Below, one piece after another: positions 25,337-32,901 of a stretch of DNA of 64,000 nt (position 1 is the first letter of the stretch; every line of letters begins with the position of its first letter). Below the pieces are notes generated by a model. That model made no database searches, was not told where the DNA came from, and worked only from the letters and a program-made list of their open reading frames with translations. The position numbers were made by a program, and so were the translations under genes. This DNA comes from Pilimelia columellifera. GTDB taxonomy: Bacteria > Actinomycetota > Actinomycetes > Mycobacteriales > Micromonosporaceae. The DNA is taken from the NCBI RefSeq assembly GCF_039532605.1, contig NZ_BAAARY010000010.1, positions 90,211 to 154,210 on the forward strand, given 5' to 3'.

Positions 25337-27148
25337 TCACGCCTCGGCGGCGAGGACGTCGAGGATCTGCTGGCCGTAGCGTTCGAGCTTGGTCTCGCCG
25401 ACACCGCTCACCTGGCTCAGGGCGTCCAGGCTGCTTGGGGCGTCGGTGGCGATCTGCCGCAGCGTAGCGTCGTGGAAGATCACATAGGCGGGCACGCCCT
25501 GCTCCTTCGCCGCCGCCGCCCGCCACGCGCGCAGCCCCTCGAACACCGGAATGGCCTGAACGGGCAGGTCCACCGGCGCGGAGGCGGCCTTGCGACGGCT
25601 TCGCGACGTCGTCGTGCGGGCGGGCTCGCGTCGCAGCATCACCGGCAGCTCCCGGCTCAGCACCGCGCCGCTGCGTTCGGTGAGGGTCAGCGTCCCGTAC
25701 TCGCCCTGGACCGCCAGCAGACCCTGGGCCAGCAGCTGACGCACGATGCCGCGCCACTCGGCGTCGCCCAGGTCGGCGCCGATGCCGAACACCGTCAGCT
25801 CGTCGTGCTTGTGCGCCACCACCTTGTCGGTGCGCCGGCCGAGGAGGATGTCGATGGACTGCCCGGCGCCGAACGACTGGCCGCGCTCGCGGTGCAGGCG
25901 CAGCACTGTGGACAGCAGCTTCTGGGCCGGGATGGTGCCGTCCCAGGACTGCGGCGGGTTGAGACAGGTGTCGCAGTTGCCACACGCCTGACTGGTTTGA
26001 CCGAAGTAGGCCAGCAGTTGCTCGCGGCGGCACTGGACCGTTTCGCAGAGCGCCAGCATGGCGTCCAGGTGGGCGGCCAGCCCACGCCGGTGGGCCAGGT
26101 CGCCCTCGGAGCTGTCGATCATCTTGCGTTGCTGGACGACGTCCGCGAGCCCGTACGCCAGCCACGCCGTCGACGGCAGCCCGTCCCGGCCGGCGCGGCC
26201 GGTCTCCTGGTAGTACCCCTCGACGGACTTGGGCAGGTCGAGGTGGGCGACGAACCGCACGTCCGGTTTGTCGATGCCCATGCCGAAGGCGATCGTGGCG
26301 ACCATGACTAGGCCGTCCTCGCGCAGGAACCTGGCCTGGTTCCGTTGCCTGGTCCGGGCGTCGAGGCCGGCGTGATACGGCAGCGCCGCGATGCCCTGCT
26401 CGACCAGGAACGCCGCGGTCTTGTCGACGCTGGCCCGCGACAGGCAGTAGACGATCCCGGCGTCACCGGGGTGCTCGGCGCGCAGCAGCTCCAGCAGCTG
26501 TTTGCGGGGCTCGTTCTTCGGCACGATCCGGTACTGGATGTTGGGCCGGTCGAAGCTGGAGACGAACTGGTGGGCGTCGGTGAGCTGAAGCCGGGTGGCG
26601 ATCTCGTCCCGGGTTCTGGTGGTGGCGGTGGCCGTCAGAGCGATTCGGGGGACGTCCGGCCAGCGTTCGTGCAGCACCGACAGGGCCAGGTAGTCGGGAC
26701 GGAAGTCGTGACCCCACTGGGAGACGCAGTGCGCCTCGTCAATGGCGAACAGGCTGATCCGACCCTGCTCCAGCAGCCGCATCGCCGAGCCGGTGCTGAG
26801 CCCTTCCGGCGCCAGGTAGAGCAGGTCGAGGGCGCCGTCGCGGAACGCGGTTTCGACCCGGCGGCGCTCCTCCAGGCTCTGTGAGGAGTTGAGGAACCCG
26901 GCCCGGACGCCCAGCGCGGTGAGCGCGTCCACCTGGTCCTGCATGAGGGCGATGAGCGGCGAGATGACGACGCCGACGCCGTCGCGCAGCAGCGCGGGGA
27001 TCTGGTAGCACAGCGACTTGCCGCCGCCGGTGGGCATGAGGACGAGCGCGTCGCCCCCGCTTACGACGTGATCGATGATCTCCTGTTGGCTGCCCCGGAA
27101 GGCGTCGTAGCCGAAGACCCGACGGAGTACCTGCGCTGCGTCCTGCAC
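25337..27148 (-). CDS. recQ: ATP-dependent DNA helicase RecQ
   Basis: A 603-residue 3'-5' helicase for recombination and fork repair. The first RecA-like domain has the Q-motif region (FGYDAFRGSQQEIIDHVVSG), Walker A MPTGGGKS and DEAH box IDEAHCVSQWGHDFRPDY. The second ends GYYQETGRAGRDG. The zinc-binding domain has CETVQCRREQ and ACGNCDTC, then a winged helix and a C-terminal HRDC domain (from about residue 525). I chose GTG 27148, which has GGAGAA upstream and gives the usual N-terminus. The frame extends 17 codons further upstream. Confidence 0.95.
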   Translation of the reverse strand: MQDAAQVLRRVFGYDAFRGSQQEIIDHVVSGGDALVLMPTGGGKSLCYQIPALLRDGVGVVISPLIALMQDQVDALTALGVRAGFLNSSQSLEERRRVETAFRDGALDLLYLAPEGLSTGSAMRLLEQGRISLFAIDEAHCVSQWGHDFRPDYLALSVLHERWPDVPRIALTATATTRTRDEIATRLQLTDAHQFVSSFDRPNIQYRIVPKNEPRKQLLELLRAEHPGDAGIVYCLSRASVDKTAAFLVEQGIAALPYHAGLDARTRQRNQARFLREDGLVMVATIAFGMGIDKPDVRFVAHLDLPKSVEGYYQETGRAGRDGLPSTAWLAYGLADVVQQRKMIDSSEGDLAHRRGLAAHLDAMLALCETVQCRREQLLAYFGQTSQACGNCDTCLNPPQSWDGTIPAQKLLSTVLRLHRERGQSFGAGQSIDILLGRRTDKVVAHKHDELTVFGIGADLGDAEWRGIVRQLLAQGLLAVQGEYGTLTLTERSGAVLSRELPVMLRREPARTTTSRSRRKAASAPVDLPVQAIPVFEGLRAWRAAAAKEQGVPAYVIFHDATLRQIATDAPSSLDALSQVSGVGETKLERYGQQILDVLAAEA

Positions 27149-27149
27149 C

Positions 27150-27452
27150 CGGCGATTCTCCGGTGCCGGGACCGCGGCCGGCAACCCGGCCGGCGCCACC
27201 CTGGTCGCAGGCCCGGAGCGCCCGTCCTATGCAGGGTCCGCCCGGACCAGCGGGGCCACGATCGAAGTCTCATTCGCCGATAACGGCACCGAGATCCTGG
27301 CCGCTCGCACTCGCCACACCTGCGGCGACAAGATACTGCGGCGCAGCATCCCGACCACAGCCCGCAGCCGAATCGGCTTCTCCGCCACCACGCAGACAAC
27401 GGCGACCGGCGGCTACGCCTTCGCCTATCTGCCAGAAAAGTCCACGCCCTGA
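27150..27452 (+). pseudogene. Orphan 3' coding fragment without a start codon
   Basis: A forward frame stays open from 27111 to TGA 27450-27452 but contains no ATG, GTG or TTG. Its C-terminal part looks protein-like (ATIEVSFADNGTEILAARTR, HTCGDKILRRSIPTTARSRI, GFSATTQTTATGGYAFAYLP) and has lower G+C than its surroundings. The upstream part is antisense to the recQ 5' region. I read it as the tail of a lost gene, perhaps a secreted beta-rich domain; the family is not recognised. Confidence 0.35.
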
Positions 27453-27565
27453 GGCCTATCTGGTGGATATTGCGTTGGTTGCGAACAGCAGGCGTAGGGC
27501 AGCAGCATCGCCCGGGCGTCGTGCTGGGGGGCAGGTAGCGCCGGACGGTGGCTCGTCGTGGTCAT
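27425..27565 (-). CDS. Possible 46-residue ORF coupled to the HTH regulator
   Basis: The ATG at 27565 overlaps the stop of the HTH regulator gene (ATGA) and the frame runs to TAG at 27425. The product is Pro-rich, with ALPAPQHDARAMLLPYACCS, and resembles nothing I know. The coupling geometry is the only evidence. Its 3' end is antisense to the orphan fragment at 27150-27452, and at most one of the two is likely to be coding. Confidence 0.2.
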   Translation of the reverse strand: MTTTSHRPALPAPQHDARAMLLPYACCSQPTQYPPDRPQGVDFSGR

Positions 27566-28278
27566 GGCCGGTCCGCGCTGGCGGGCAGGCGGACGACGCA
27601 CGCGGTCGGCGCCCCGAACGGTGCGAGCGCGGTGTCGCCGTCCGGGCCGCCGACGGCCAGCCACGCCCCTTGGACGACGCCCAGGTGCAGCCCGCACATG
27701 GCGTCCGGGTGGGCGCTGACGAGTTCGAGGAACGGGCAGCTGCGTAGGTGCAGGACCGCGGCGGGCGCGGTTTCCGCGAGGTCGGGAGCGAAGCCCAGCG
27801 CCGTGAGGACCCGGGCCACTGTCGTCACCGGCCCGGCGGCGTCGGTGGCGTCATCGGCTGGGATGGCGGCGGCGAGCTGGCGGCCCCACTGCCGACCGAC
27901 TATGGCGGCCCGTCCGCGCACGTCCCCGTCATGCTCGCGTTCGGTGAGGTGGGCGAGCAGCGCGGCGGCGAGCGCGCGGTACGGGGCCGGGGCGGGCGTC
28001 GTCCCGGTGGCGGCGGTGCGGTACCGCCAGGCTGGTCGGCCCGGCTGGCCGTTGCTGGCGCGGGCCCGTACGAGCAGGCCGGCGGTGGTGAGGCGGTCCA
28101 GGTGCGCCCGCACGGTGGAGGGGTGCAGGTCAGTTTCCTGGACGATTTCGGCCGCGGTGCTGCCGGTCGCCGCCGCACGGACGATGCTGAGAATGTCGAC
28201 CCGGCTCGACGAGCTGAGCGCTTGATGGCGCGGAGTGTCGATCATCTCGTCGACCGGCCGTGGACCAGAGGTTTTCAC
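27562..28278 (-). CDS. HTH regulator with C-terminal cysteines (COG2345/SufR-like)
   Basis: A 238-residue regulator. The N-terminal winged helix reads RVDILSIVRAAATGSTAAEI, TDLHPSTVRAHLDRLTTAGL. The C-terminal domain ends CPFLELVSAHPDAMCGLHLG then VVQGAWLAV, a C-x13-C-x2-H layout resembling the cluster-binding region of SufR-like regulators. An iron-sulfur sensor of NO or redox stress is plausible but inferred. The GTG at 28278 is close to a 16-bp palindrome (28285-28300) shared with the divergent hemerythrin operon, its likely target. A later ATG (MIDTPRHQ) is an alternative start. Confidence 0.8.
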   Translation of the reverse strand: MKTSGPRPVDEMIDTPRHQALSSSSRVDILSIVRAAATGSTAAEIVQETDLHPSTVRAHLDRLTTAGLLVRARASNGQPGRPAWRYRTAATGTTPAPAPYRALAAALLAHLTEREHDGDVRGRAAIVGRQWGRQLAAAIPADDATDAAGPVTTVARVLTALGFAPDLAETAPAAVLHLRSCPFLELVSAHPDAMCGLHLGVVQGAWLAVGGPDGDTALAPFGAPTACVVRLPASADRP

Positions 28279-28284
28279 GGTGCA

Positions 28285-28300
28285 CAACGTTATAACGTTG
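28285..28300. promoter_or_regulatory. Palindromic operator between HTH regulator and hemerythrin genes
   Basis: CAACGTTATAACGTTG is a perfect 16-bp palindrome, AT-rich at its centre, located 7 nt upstream of the regulator's GTG and 28 nt upstream of the hemerythrin ATG. The position over both divergent promoters suggests simultaneous control of both units by the encoded HTH protein. I could not define the hexamers of either promoter with confidence. Confidence 0.7.
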
Positions 28301-28327
28301 AGTGAGGTCAAAAAAGGGGAGCGTGTC

Positions 28328-28840
28328 ATGTCACAGCAGGGAACCGCCGTCCGCGACGCGGACCAGCACGCGGCCGACGCCGTCGTCGCCCACCACGCCG
28401 AGATGCGGGAGCGGCTCGCCGAGCTGGTCGCCCACCTGCTGCTCGCCGCCGAACGCGACGACGAGCCAGGCGTCTGGCGGACCCGCGCCGACCTCGTCGC
28501 CTGGATCGACGACGAGCTGATGCCGCACGCCCAGGCCGAGGAGACCACCCTCTACTCCGCGGCCGTGGTCACGCCAGAAGGCAACCTGCTCGTCGAGGCC
28601 ATGCTCGACGAGCATCGGGCGATCGGGGCGCTGGCCCAGGAGTTGGAGGGCGCTGCCGTCGCCATCCAGGCCGCCGCCACAGCGCGGGCGCTGGAAGCGC
28701 TGTTCGCCGTCCACCTCGCGAAGGAGAACGACCTGATCATCCCGCTGCTGCTGCGGACCCCGGACGTGTCCCTGGCGCACCTGCTGCACGGAATGCGCCA
28801 GGTGCTCGGTGAGCCCGACGAGCCGGGCGACCGGACCTGA
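28328..28840 (+). CDS. Hemerythrin-domain protein
   Basis: A 170-residue four-helix di-iron protein. The HHE-type ligands are visible in ADAVVAHHAEMRERLAELVA, DELMPHAQAEETTLYSAAVV, MLDEHRAIGALAQEL and ALFAVHLAKENDLIIPLLL. Such domains bind O2 or NO, or take part in iron and redox homeostasis. A GGGGAG site lies upstream of ATG 28328. It is divergent from the cysteine-bearing HTH regulator and followed 16 nt later by a second hemerythrin gene. Confidence 0.9.
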   Translation: MSQQGTAVRDADQHAADAVVAHHAEMRERLAELVAHLLLAAERDDEPGVWRTRADLVAWIDDELMPHAQAEETTLYSAAVVTPEGNLLVEAMLDEHRAIGALAQELEGAAVAIQAAATARALEALFAVHLAKENDLIIPLLLRTPDVSLAHLLHGMRQVLGEPDEPGDRT

Positions 28841-28856
28841 GCGCGGCTGACCAGAC

Positions 28857-29279
28857 ATGTGCAACTACTGCGGCTGTCGCCAGTTCCCGCTCATCGCGCG
28901 ATTCACCGCCGAACACGAGGTGATCAGCAACGCGGCAGGCGCCCTGCGTGAAGCCGTCGAACAGCGTCGGCCGGACGTCCCGGCGCTCCTGCGCGCCCTC
29001 GTCGGCCTGGTCACGCCGCACACCGCAGCCGAGGAGAGCGGCCTGTTCCGGGAACTGCTGGCCGAGGGCAGCCTCGCCGAGGCGGTCGAGCGGCTGTGCG
29101 CCGAGCACACCCACATCCACGGCGTGCTCGCCACCGTGGACCCGGACGCCCCCGACCCCGCCACCGTCCTCGCGGCGCTCGACCGGCTCCGTGAGCACAT
29201 CGACCATGAGGAGCACGGCCTGTTCCCAGCCGCCGTCATCGCCCTGCCGTTCGACGCCTGGGACCGGGTCAGCCCTTGA
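28857..29279 (+). CDS. Cys-rich N-terminus hemerythrin-domain protein
   Basis: A 140-residue hemerythrin-like protein. It opens MCNYCGCRQFPLIARFTAEH, with three cysteines in the first seven residues, a recognisable subfamily with a possible metal or redox site there. The di-iron ligand stretches are FTAEHEVISNAAGALRE, VTPHTAAEESGLFRELL, LCAEHTHIHGVLATVD and REHIDHEEHGLFPAAVIALP. It is in an operon with the preceding hemerythrin gene. Its last 11 nt overlap the 3' end of the convergent rtcB gene. Confidence 0.9.
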   Translation: MCNYCGCRQFPLIARFTAEHEVISNAAGALREAVEQRRPDVPALLRALVGLVTPHTAAEESGLFRELLAEGSLAEAVERLCAEHTHIHGVLATVDPDAPDPATVLAALDRLREHIDHEEHGLFPAAVIALPFDAWDRVSP

Positions 29280-30489
29280 CGCAGAGGACCTGCTCGATGT
29301 GGGCGACGACATCGACCAGGTCTGCCTGCTGGCGCATCACCTCGTCGATGTCCTTGTAGGCGCTCGGGATCTCGTCGAGGACCCCGACGTCCTTGCGGCA
29401 CTCGACCCGGGACGTCTGGGACTCCAGATCCGCCAGGGTGTACCGGCGTTTGGCGGCGGCGCGGCTCATCCGCCGGCCGGCCCCGTGCGAGGCCGAGTGG
29501 TAGGAGTCCGGGTTCCCCCGGCCACGGACGATGTAGCTGCCGGTCCCCATCGAGCCGGGGATGATGCCCAGGTCCCCGTCGCCGGCCCGGATCGCCCCCT
29601 TGCGGGTGACGAGCACGTCCTGGCCGTCGTGGCGCTCGCGGGCGACGTAGTTGTGGTGGCACGAGATCGTGTCGTCGTAGCGGACCCGGGCGCCGACCGC
29701 CGCGCCGAACGCCTGCTTGAGCAGGCCCATCATGACGGCGCGGTTGCGCCGGGCGTACTCCTGCGCCCAGAACAGGTCGTCGGCGTAGGCGTCCATCTCG
29801 GGGGTGCCGGCCAGGAAGACGGCCAGGTCGCGGTCGGGTAGCCCGACGTTGTGGGCGAGCTTGCCCGCGGCGTGGGTGTGGTGCTCGGCGAGCATTTTGC
29901 CGATGTTGCGGGAACCGGAGTGCAGCATCAGCCACACCCGTCCCGGGTCGTCGCCGCCGTTCTGCACGCAGACCTCGATGAAGTGGTTGCCGCCGCCGAG
30001 GGTGCCCAGCTGCGACGCGGCCCGACGGGAGAGTTTGCCGTCGACGGGGGCGTGCACGTCCTCGAAGCGCCGCCAGAAGTCTGGCCAGCCGCGCTCGTCG
30101 ACGAGCGGTTTGCCGCCGGGGTCGCGCAGCTTGTTGGTGTCGACGGGCTTGTCGTGGCCGTGGTAGCCGGTGGGGATGGCCCGTTCGATGAGGCCGCGCA
30201 TCCGGCGCAGGTCGTCGGGCAGGTCGCCGGCGCGCAGCGAGGTGCGCACGGCGCTCATCCCGCAACCGATGTCGACGCCGACTGCGGCCGGGGAGATCGC
30301 GTCCCGGAGCGCGATGACCGAGCCGACGGTCGCGCCCTTGCCGACGTGCACGTCGGGCATGACCCGCACCCCGACGGCCCAGGGCAGCGCGGCGATGTTG
30401 CGCAGCTGCTGGAGGGCGGCCGGCTCGACGGTGTCGGGGTCGGTCCACATGAGCACGGGCACACGGGCGCCCGGAAGAGTGAAAGGCAT
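29269..30489 (-). CDS. rtcB: RtcB-family RNA ligase
   Basis: A 406-residue GTP- and Mn2+-dependent ligase that joins 2',3'-cyclic-phosphate or 3'-phosphate RNA ends to 5'-OH ends. Motifs in order: MPDVHVGKGATVGSVIAL, the metal-binding Cys in VGVDIGCGMSAV, TLGGGNHFIEVCV, LMLHSGSRNIG, DTISCHHNYV, IIPGSMGTGSYIV and the guanylylated His in YHSASHGAGRRMSR. Length is that of the classic bacterial form. No RtcA, RtcR or archease gene is adjacent. It is convergent with the hemerythrin operon. Confidence 0.95.
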   Translation of the reverse strand: MPFTLPGARVPVLMWTDPDTVEPAALQQLRNIAALPWAVGVRVMPDVHVGKGATVGSVIALRDAISPAAVGVDIGCGMSAVRTSLRAGDLPDDLRRMRGLIERAIPTGYHGHDKPVDTNKLRDPGGKPLVDERGWPDFWRRFEDVHAPVDGKLSRRAASQLGTLGGGNHFIEVCVQNGGDDPGRVWLMLHSGSRNIGKMLAEHHTHAAGKLAHNVGLPDRDLAVFLAGTPEMDAYADDLFWAQEYARRNRAVMMGLLKQAFGAAVGARVRYDDTISCHHNYVARERHDGQDVLVTRKGAIRAGDGDLGIIPGSMGTGSYIVRGRGNPDSYHSASHGAGRRMSRAAAKRRYTLADLESQTSRVECRKDVGVLDEIPSAYKDIDEVMRQQADLVDVVAHIEQVLCVKG

Positions 30490-30559
30490 GATCAGCTCCC
30501 GAGGTAGGGCCGGAGAAGGTTAAGCCGACCGGGCCGGCCTCCGCGACCGGGTTTCGCGC

Positions 30560-31693
30560 TCAGCCGGGCGGCGACCAGTCGGTGACCGCGGCGATGCCGC
30601 GCAACGACGACCGCCGCGGCGTGAGCCGCATCGCCGTGTCGCGCAGCGCGACCGCGACCCGGGACCGGCTGGCTGTGGTGGCCCGGAAGATCCGGTACGA
30701 CGAGCGGGCGATCCGCTGGCTGCGCGGCCGGCGCAGCCGGTCGTACTCGGCCAGCGCCCGCGGCACATCGTCGTGCCGGGCGGCGTGGGCCAGGACCGCG
30801 GCGTCCTCGATCGCCTGGCAGGCGCCCTGGCCCAGGTTCGGCATCATCGCGTGGGCGGCGTCGCCGAGCAGCGCCACCCGTCCGCGCACATAGGACGGCA
30901 GCGGCGTGCCCAGGTGACGGATGTCGTGGCGGATGATCTCCTCGGTGGCGGCCATCATCTGCGGCAGCGGCTGGTGCCAGTGACCGAAGTGGCGCAGCAG
31001 GAACTCCCGCTCGTCGTCGTTGCGGGCGCCCTGGGGGGCGCTGGTCGCGGCGTACCAGTACGACCGGCCGTCGACCATCGGTATCGTCCCGCATTCCTCA
31101 CCCCGGCCCCAGCTGCCGGCCGGCGCCAGGTCCGGCGGGCTGGCGCAGACGCCGCGCCAGGCGGTCACGCCGCTGTAGACCGGGCCGGGGTGCTCGGGCC
31201 ACAGCTGGCGGCGGATCGGGCTGTCGATGCCGTCGGCGGCGACGATGAGATCGGCCGGCGGCAGATCGATGGGGCCTCCGTGCTGGTCGAGCACGGCACG
31301 GTCGGCGACGCCGCTGACGGTGACGCCGGAGCGCAGCGACTCCGCTGGAAGGGCGTCGAGCAGGATGCGGTGCAGCTGTGCCCGGTGGATGCCCAGCAAC
31401 GGCCCACCGAGCGCCTCCTCAAGGTCGTCGGACCGCCAACGGGAGAGCCATCGGCCGTCGCTGGTGCGGATGCCGCCGCTGCGTTGCGGGACGGTGATCG
31501 TCCGGACCTTGTCGGCCAGTCCGATTGCGGCGAGCGCCCGTTGCGCGTTGGGCCACAGCCCGAAGCCGGCGCCGATCTCGCGGAACTGGGCGGCCCGTTC
31601 CACCACGGTGACGTCCCAGCCAGCGCGGCGCAGGCCGACAGCCGCGCTCAGCCCGCCGATGCCGCCGCCGACCACGATCGCGTGCCTGCCCAT
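30560..31693 (-). CDS. FAD-dependent monooxygenase (UbiH/salicylate hydroxylase-like)
   Basis: A 377-residue group A flavoprotein. The N-terminal dinucleotide fold reads VVGGGIGGLSAAVGLRRAGW, DVTVVER. The DG motif is LIVAADGIDSPIRRQLW and the second FAD motif RVALLGDAAHAMMPNLGQGA then CQAIEDA. Hydroxylation of an aromatic or related compound is expected; the substrate is unknown. ATG 31693 has a GGGAGGCG site. It is divergent from a TetR gene across two operator-like repeats, so it is presumably induced by its substrate. Confidence 0.92.
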   Translation of the reverse strand: MGRHAIVVGGGIGGLSAAVGLRRAGWDVTVVERAAQFREIGAGFGLWPNAQRALAAIGLADKVRTITVPQRSGGIRTSDGRWLSRWRSDDLEEALGGPLLGIHRAQLHRILLDALPAESLRSGVTVSGVADRAVLDQHGGPIDLPPADLIVAADGIDSPIRRQLWPEHPGPVYSGVTAWRGVCASPPDLAPAGSWGRGEECGTIPMVDGRSYWYAATSAPQGARNDDEREFLLRHFGHWHQPLPQMMAATEEIIRHDIRHLGTPLPSYVRGRVALLGDAAHAMMPNLGQGACQAIEDAAVLAHAARHDDVPRALAEYDRLRRPRSQRIARSSYRIFRATTASRSRVAVALRDTAMRLTPRRSSLRGIAAVTDWSPPG

Positions 31694-31704
31694 GACGCCT
31701 CCCT

Positions 31705-31737
31705 CTACGGATGTAGTGACTGACTCTACGTCGGTAG
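31705..31737. promoter_or_regulatory. Twin TetR-type operators (CTAC-N4-GTAG)
   Basis: Two copies of CTAC-N4-GTAG occur at 31705-31716 and 31726-31737, the second extended to CTCTAC-N4-GTAGAG (31724-31739). Their centres are 21 bp apart, two helical turns, which allows two dimers on one DNA face. They fill the 64-nt gap between the divergent monooxygenase and TetR starts. Confidence 0.7.
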
Positions 31738-31757
31738 AGGGTCGGTAGGGTGTGTGA

Positions 31758-32354
31758 GTGCAGTCACCCGCCCGCCGCGACCTCATCGCCGACGCCGCGA
31801 TCACCGTCATCGCCGGGCACGGCCTGCGCGGCCTCACCCACCGCGCCGTCGACGCCGCAGCCGGGCTGCCCGCCGGATCCACCTCCTACTACGCGCGCAC
31901 CCGGGCCGCGCTCATCGAGCTGGTCCTGAGTCGGCTGCTCGCCCTGGACCTGCACGACGCCGCCGTCGCCGACAACAGGCCGCCGTCGCTGGACGGCCCG
32001 GACGACGTGGTCGCGCTCGGCGTCGGCTACGTGCTGAACGCGATCGGTCCCCAACGGTCCCGCGCCCTGGCCCGCTTCGAGTTGGCGTTGGAGGCCACCC
32101 GCCGGCCCGAGCTGCGGGCCACCTACGACCGGATGGGCGCCCAGCTCCGGGAGATGCTCACCGCTGTCATGGCCGGGGTCGGCTCGGCGGACCCGCCCCG
32201 GCACGCCTGGGCGCTCGCCGCCTGGCTGGAGGGAGCGGTCTTCGAGGCCACCGCCGGCGCCGGCGGCGCCAACCCGCCCGACGCCACAGAGCTGACCGCC
32301 TCGCTCGGCGACGTGCTGCGGGGCCTGCTGGCCACCGTCACCGCCCGCCACTGA
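31758..32354 (+). CDS. TetR-family transcriptional regulator
   Basis: A 198-residue repressor. The N-terminal HTH reads RRDLIADAAITVIAGHGLRG, LTHRAVDAAAGLPAGSTSYY; the rest is the helical ligand-binding and dimerisation domain (ARFELALEATRRPELRATYD and so on). The GTG start at 31758 is 6 nt after TAGGGT (31746-31751), so the mRNA may be leaderless. It is divergent from the flavin monooxygenase gene and probably represses both through the twin sites between them. Confidence 0.9.
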   Translation: MQSPARRDLIADAAITVIAGHGLRGLTHRAVDAAAGLPAGSTSYYARTRAALIELVLSRLLALDLHDAAVADNRPPSLDGPDDVVALGVGYVLNAIGPQRSRALARFELALEATRRPELRATYDRMGAQLREMLTAVMAGVGSADPPRHAWALAAWLEGAVFEATAGAGGANPPDATELTASLGDVLRGLLATVTARH

Positions 32355-32364
32355 TCCGCGCGGT

Positions 32365-32901
32365 TCAGCCGTCCAGGTCCCCGGCGTCGACCCGGCCCAA
32401 TCGGGTGACCTCCTCAGGCTGCCCGACGACGACGAGGGTGTCGCCGTGTCGCAGCAGCAGGCCGTCGGTGGCGTCGACGACCCGGTGGCCGTCGCGCAGG
32501 ACCGCGACCACCGCCGCCGACGCGGTGACCACGCCGAGCCGCCGCCCGTCGTAAGGGCCGCCCGCGACCACTGGAAGTCGCGCCACGGTCGTGGCGGCTC
32601 CGTCGCCATCGGCCGCGGGGGAGTGGCCAACCGCGGCCCCGGCCCCGGCCTCTGGTGTCGTGACCGGCGGGGCGGGCACGTGATCGACGGTCGCGACCGT
32701 TTGGAGGAGGTCGGCCAGGTGGTGCGCCTCCAGCGCGGACAGGGTCACGCTGGCGTGGACTGTCGTGGGGTCGTCACGTCGGTAGAGGGCGAGGTCGCGG
32801 CTGCCGTCAGGCCCGCAGACGACGCCGATCCGGGCGCCGTCGCCGGTGGCGACGCGGTAGCTGACTCCGATGCCGGGCAGGGGGACTCGTTCGATCTCCA
32901 T
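32365..32901 (-). CDS. Cation:proton antiporter regulatory subunit (TrkA-C domain)
   Basis: A 178-residue cytoplasmic protein. The N-terminal region begins MEIERVPLPGIGVSYRVATG and is followed by a KhtT-like helical part (ASVTLSALEAHHLADLLQTV). A Pro/Ala linker leads to a C-terminal RCK/TrkA-C domain (GVVTASAAVVAVLRDGHRVV, GDTLVVVGQPEEVTRL). KhtT-type subunits bind nucleotides and gate a partner antiporter. ATG 32901 has a strong GAGGAGG site. The start lies 157 nt inside the 3' end of the antiporter frame, so the two are tightly coupled. Confidence 0.88.
   Translation of the reverse strand: MEIERVPLPGIGVSYRVATGDGARIGVVCGPDGSRDLALYRRDDPTTVHASVTLSALEAHHLADLLQTVATVDHVPAPPVTTPEAGAGAAVGHSPAADGDGAATTVARLPVVAGGPYDGRRLGVVTASAAVVAVLRDGHRVVDATDGLLLRHGDTLVVVGQPEEVTRLGRVDAGDLDG

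Noticed and set aside
28865..30448. A 527-codon frame on the minus strand shifted by one against rtcB
   Set aside because: rtcB has every catalytic motif in its own frame. The shifted product is Arg/Pro-rich noise that also runs antisense through a hemerythrin gene.
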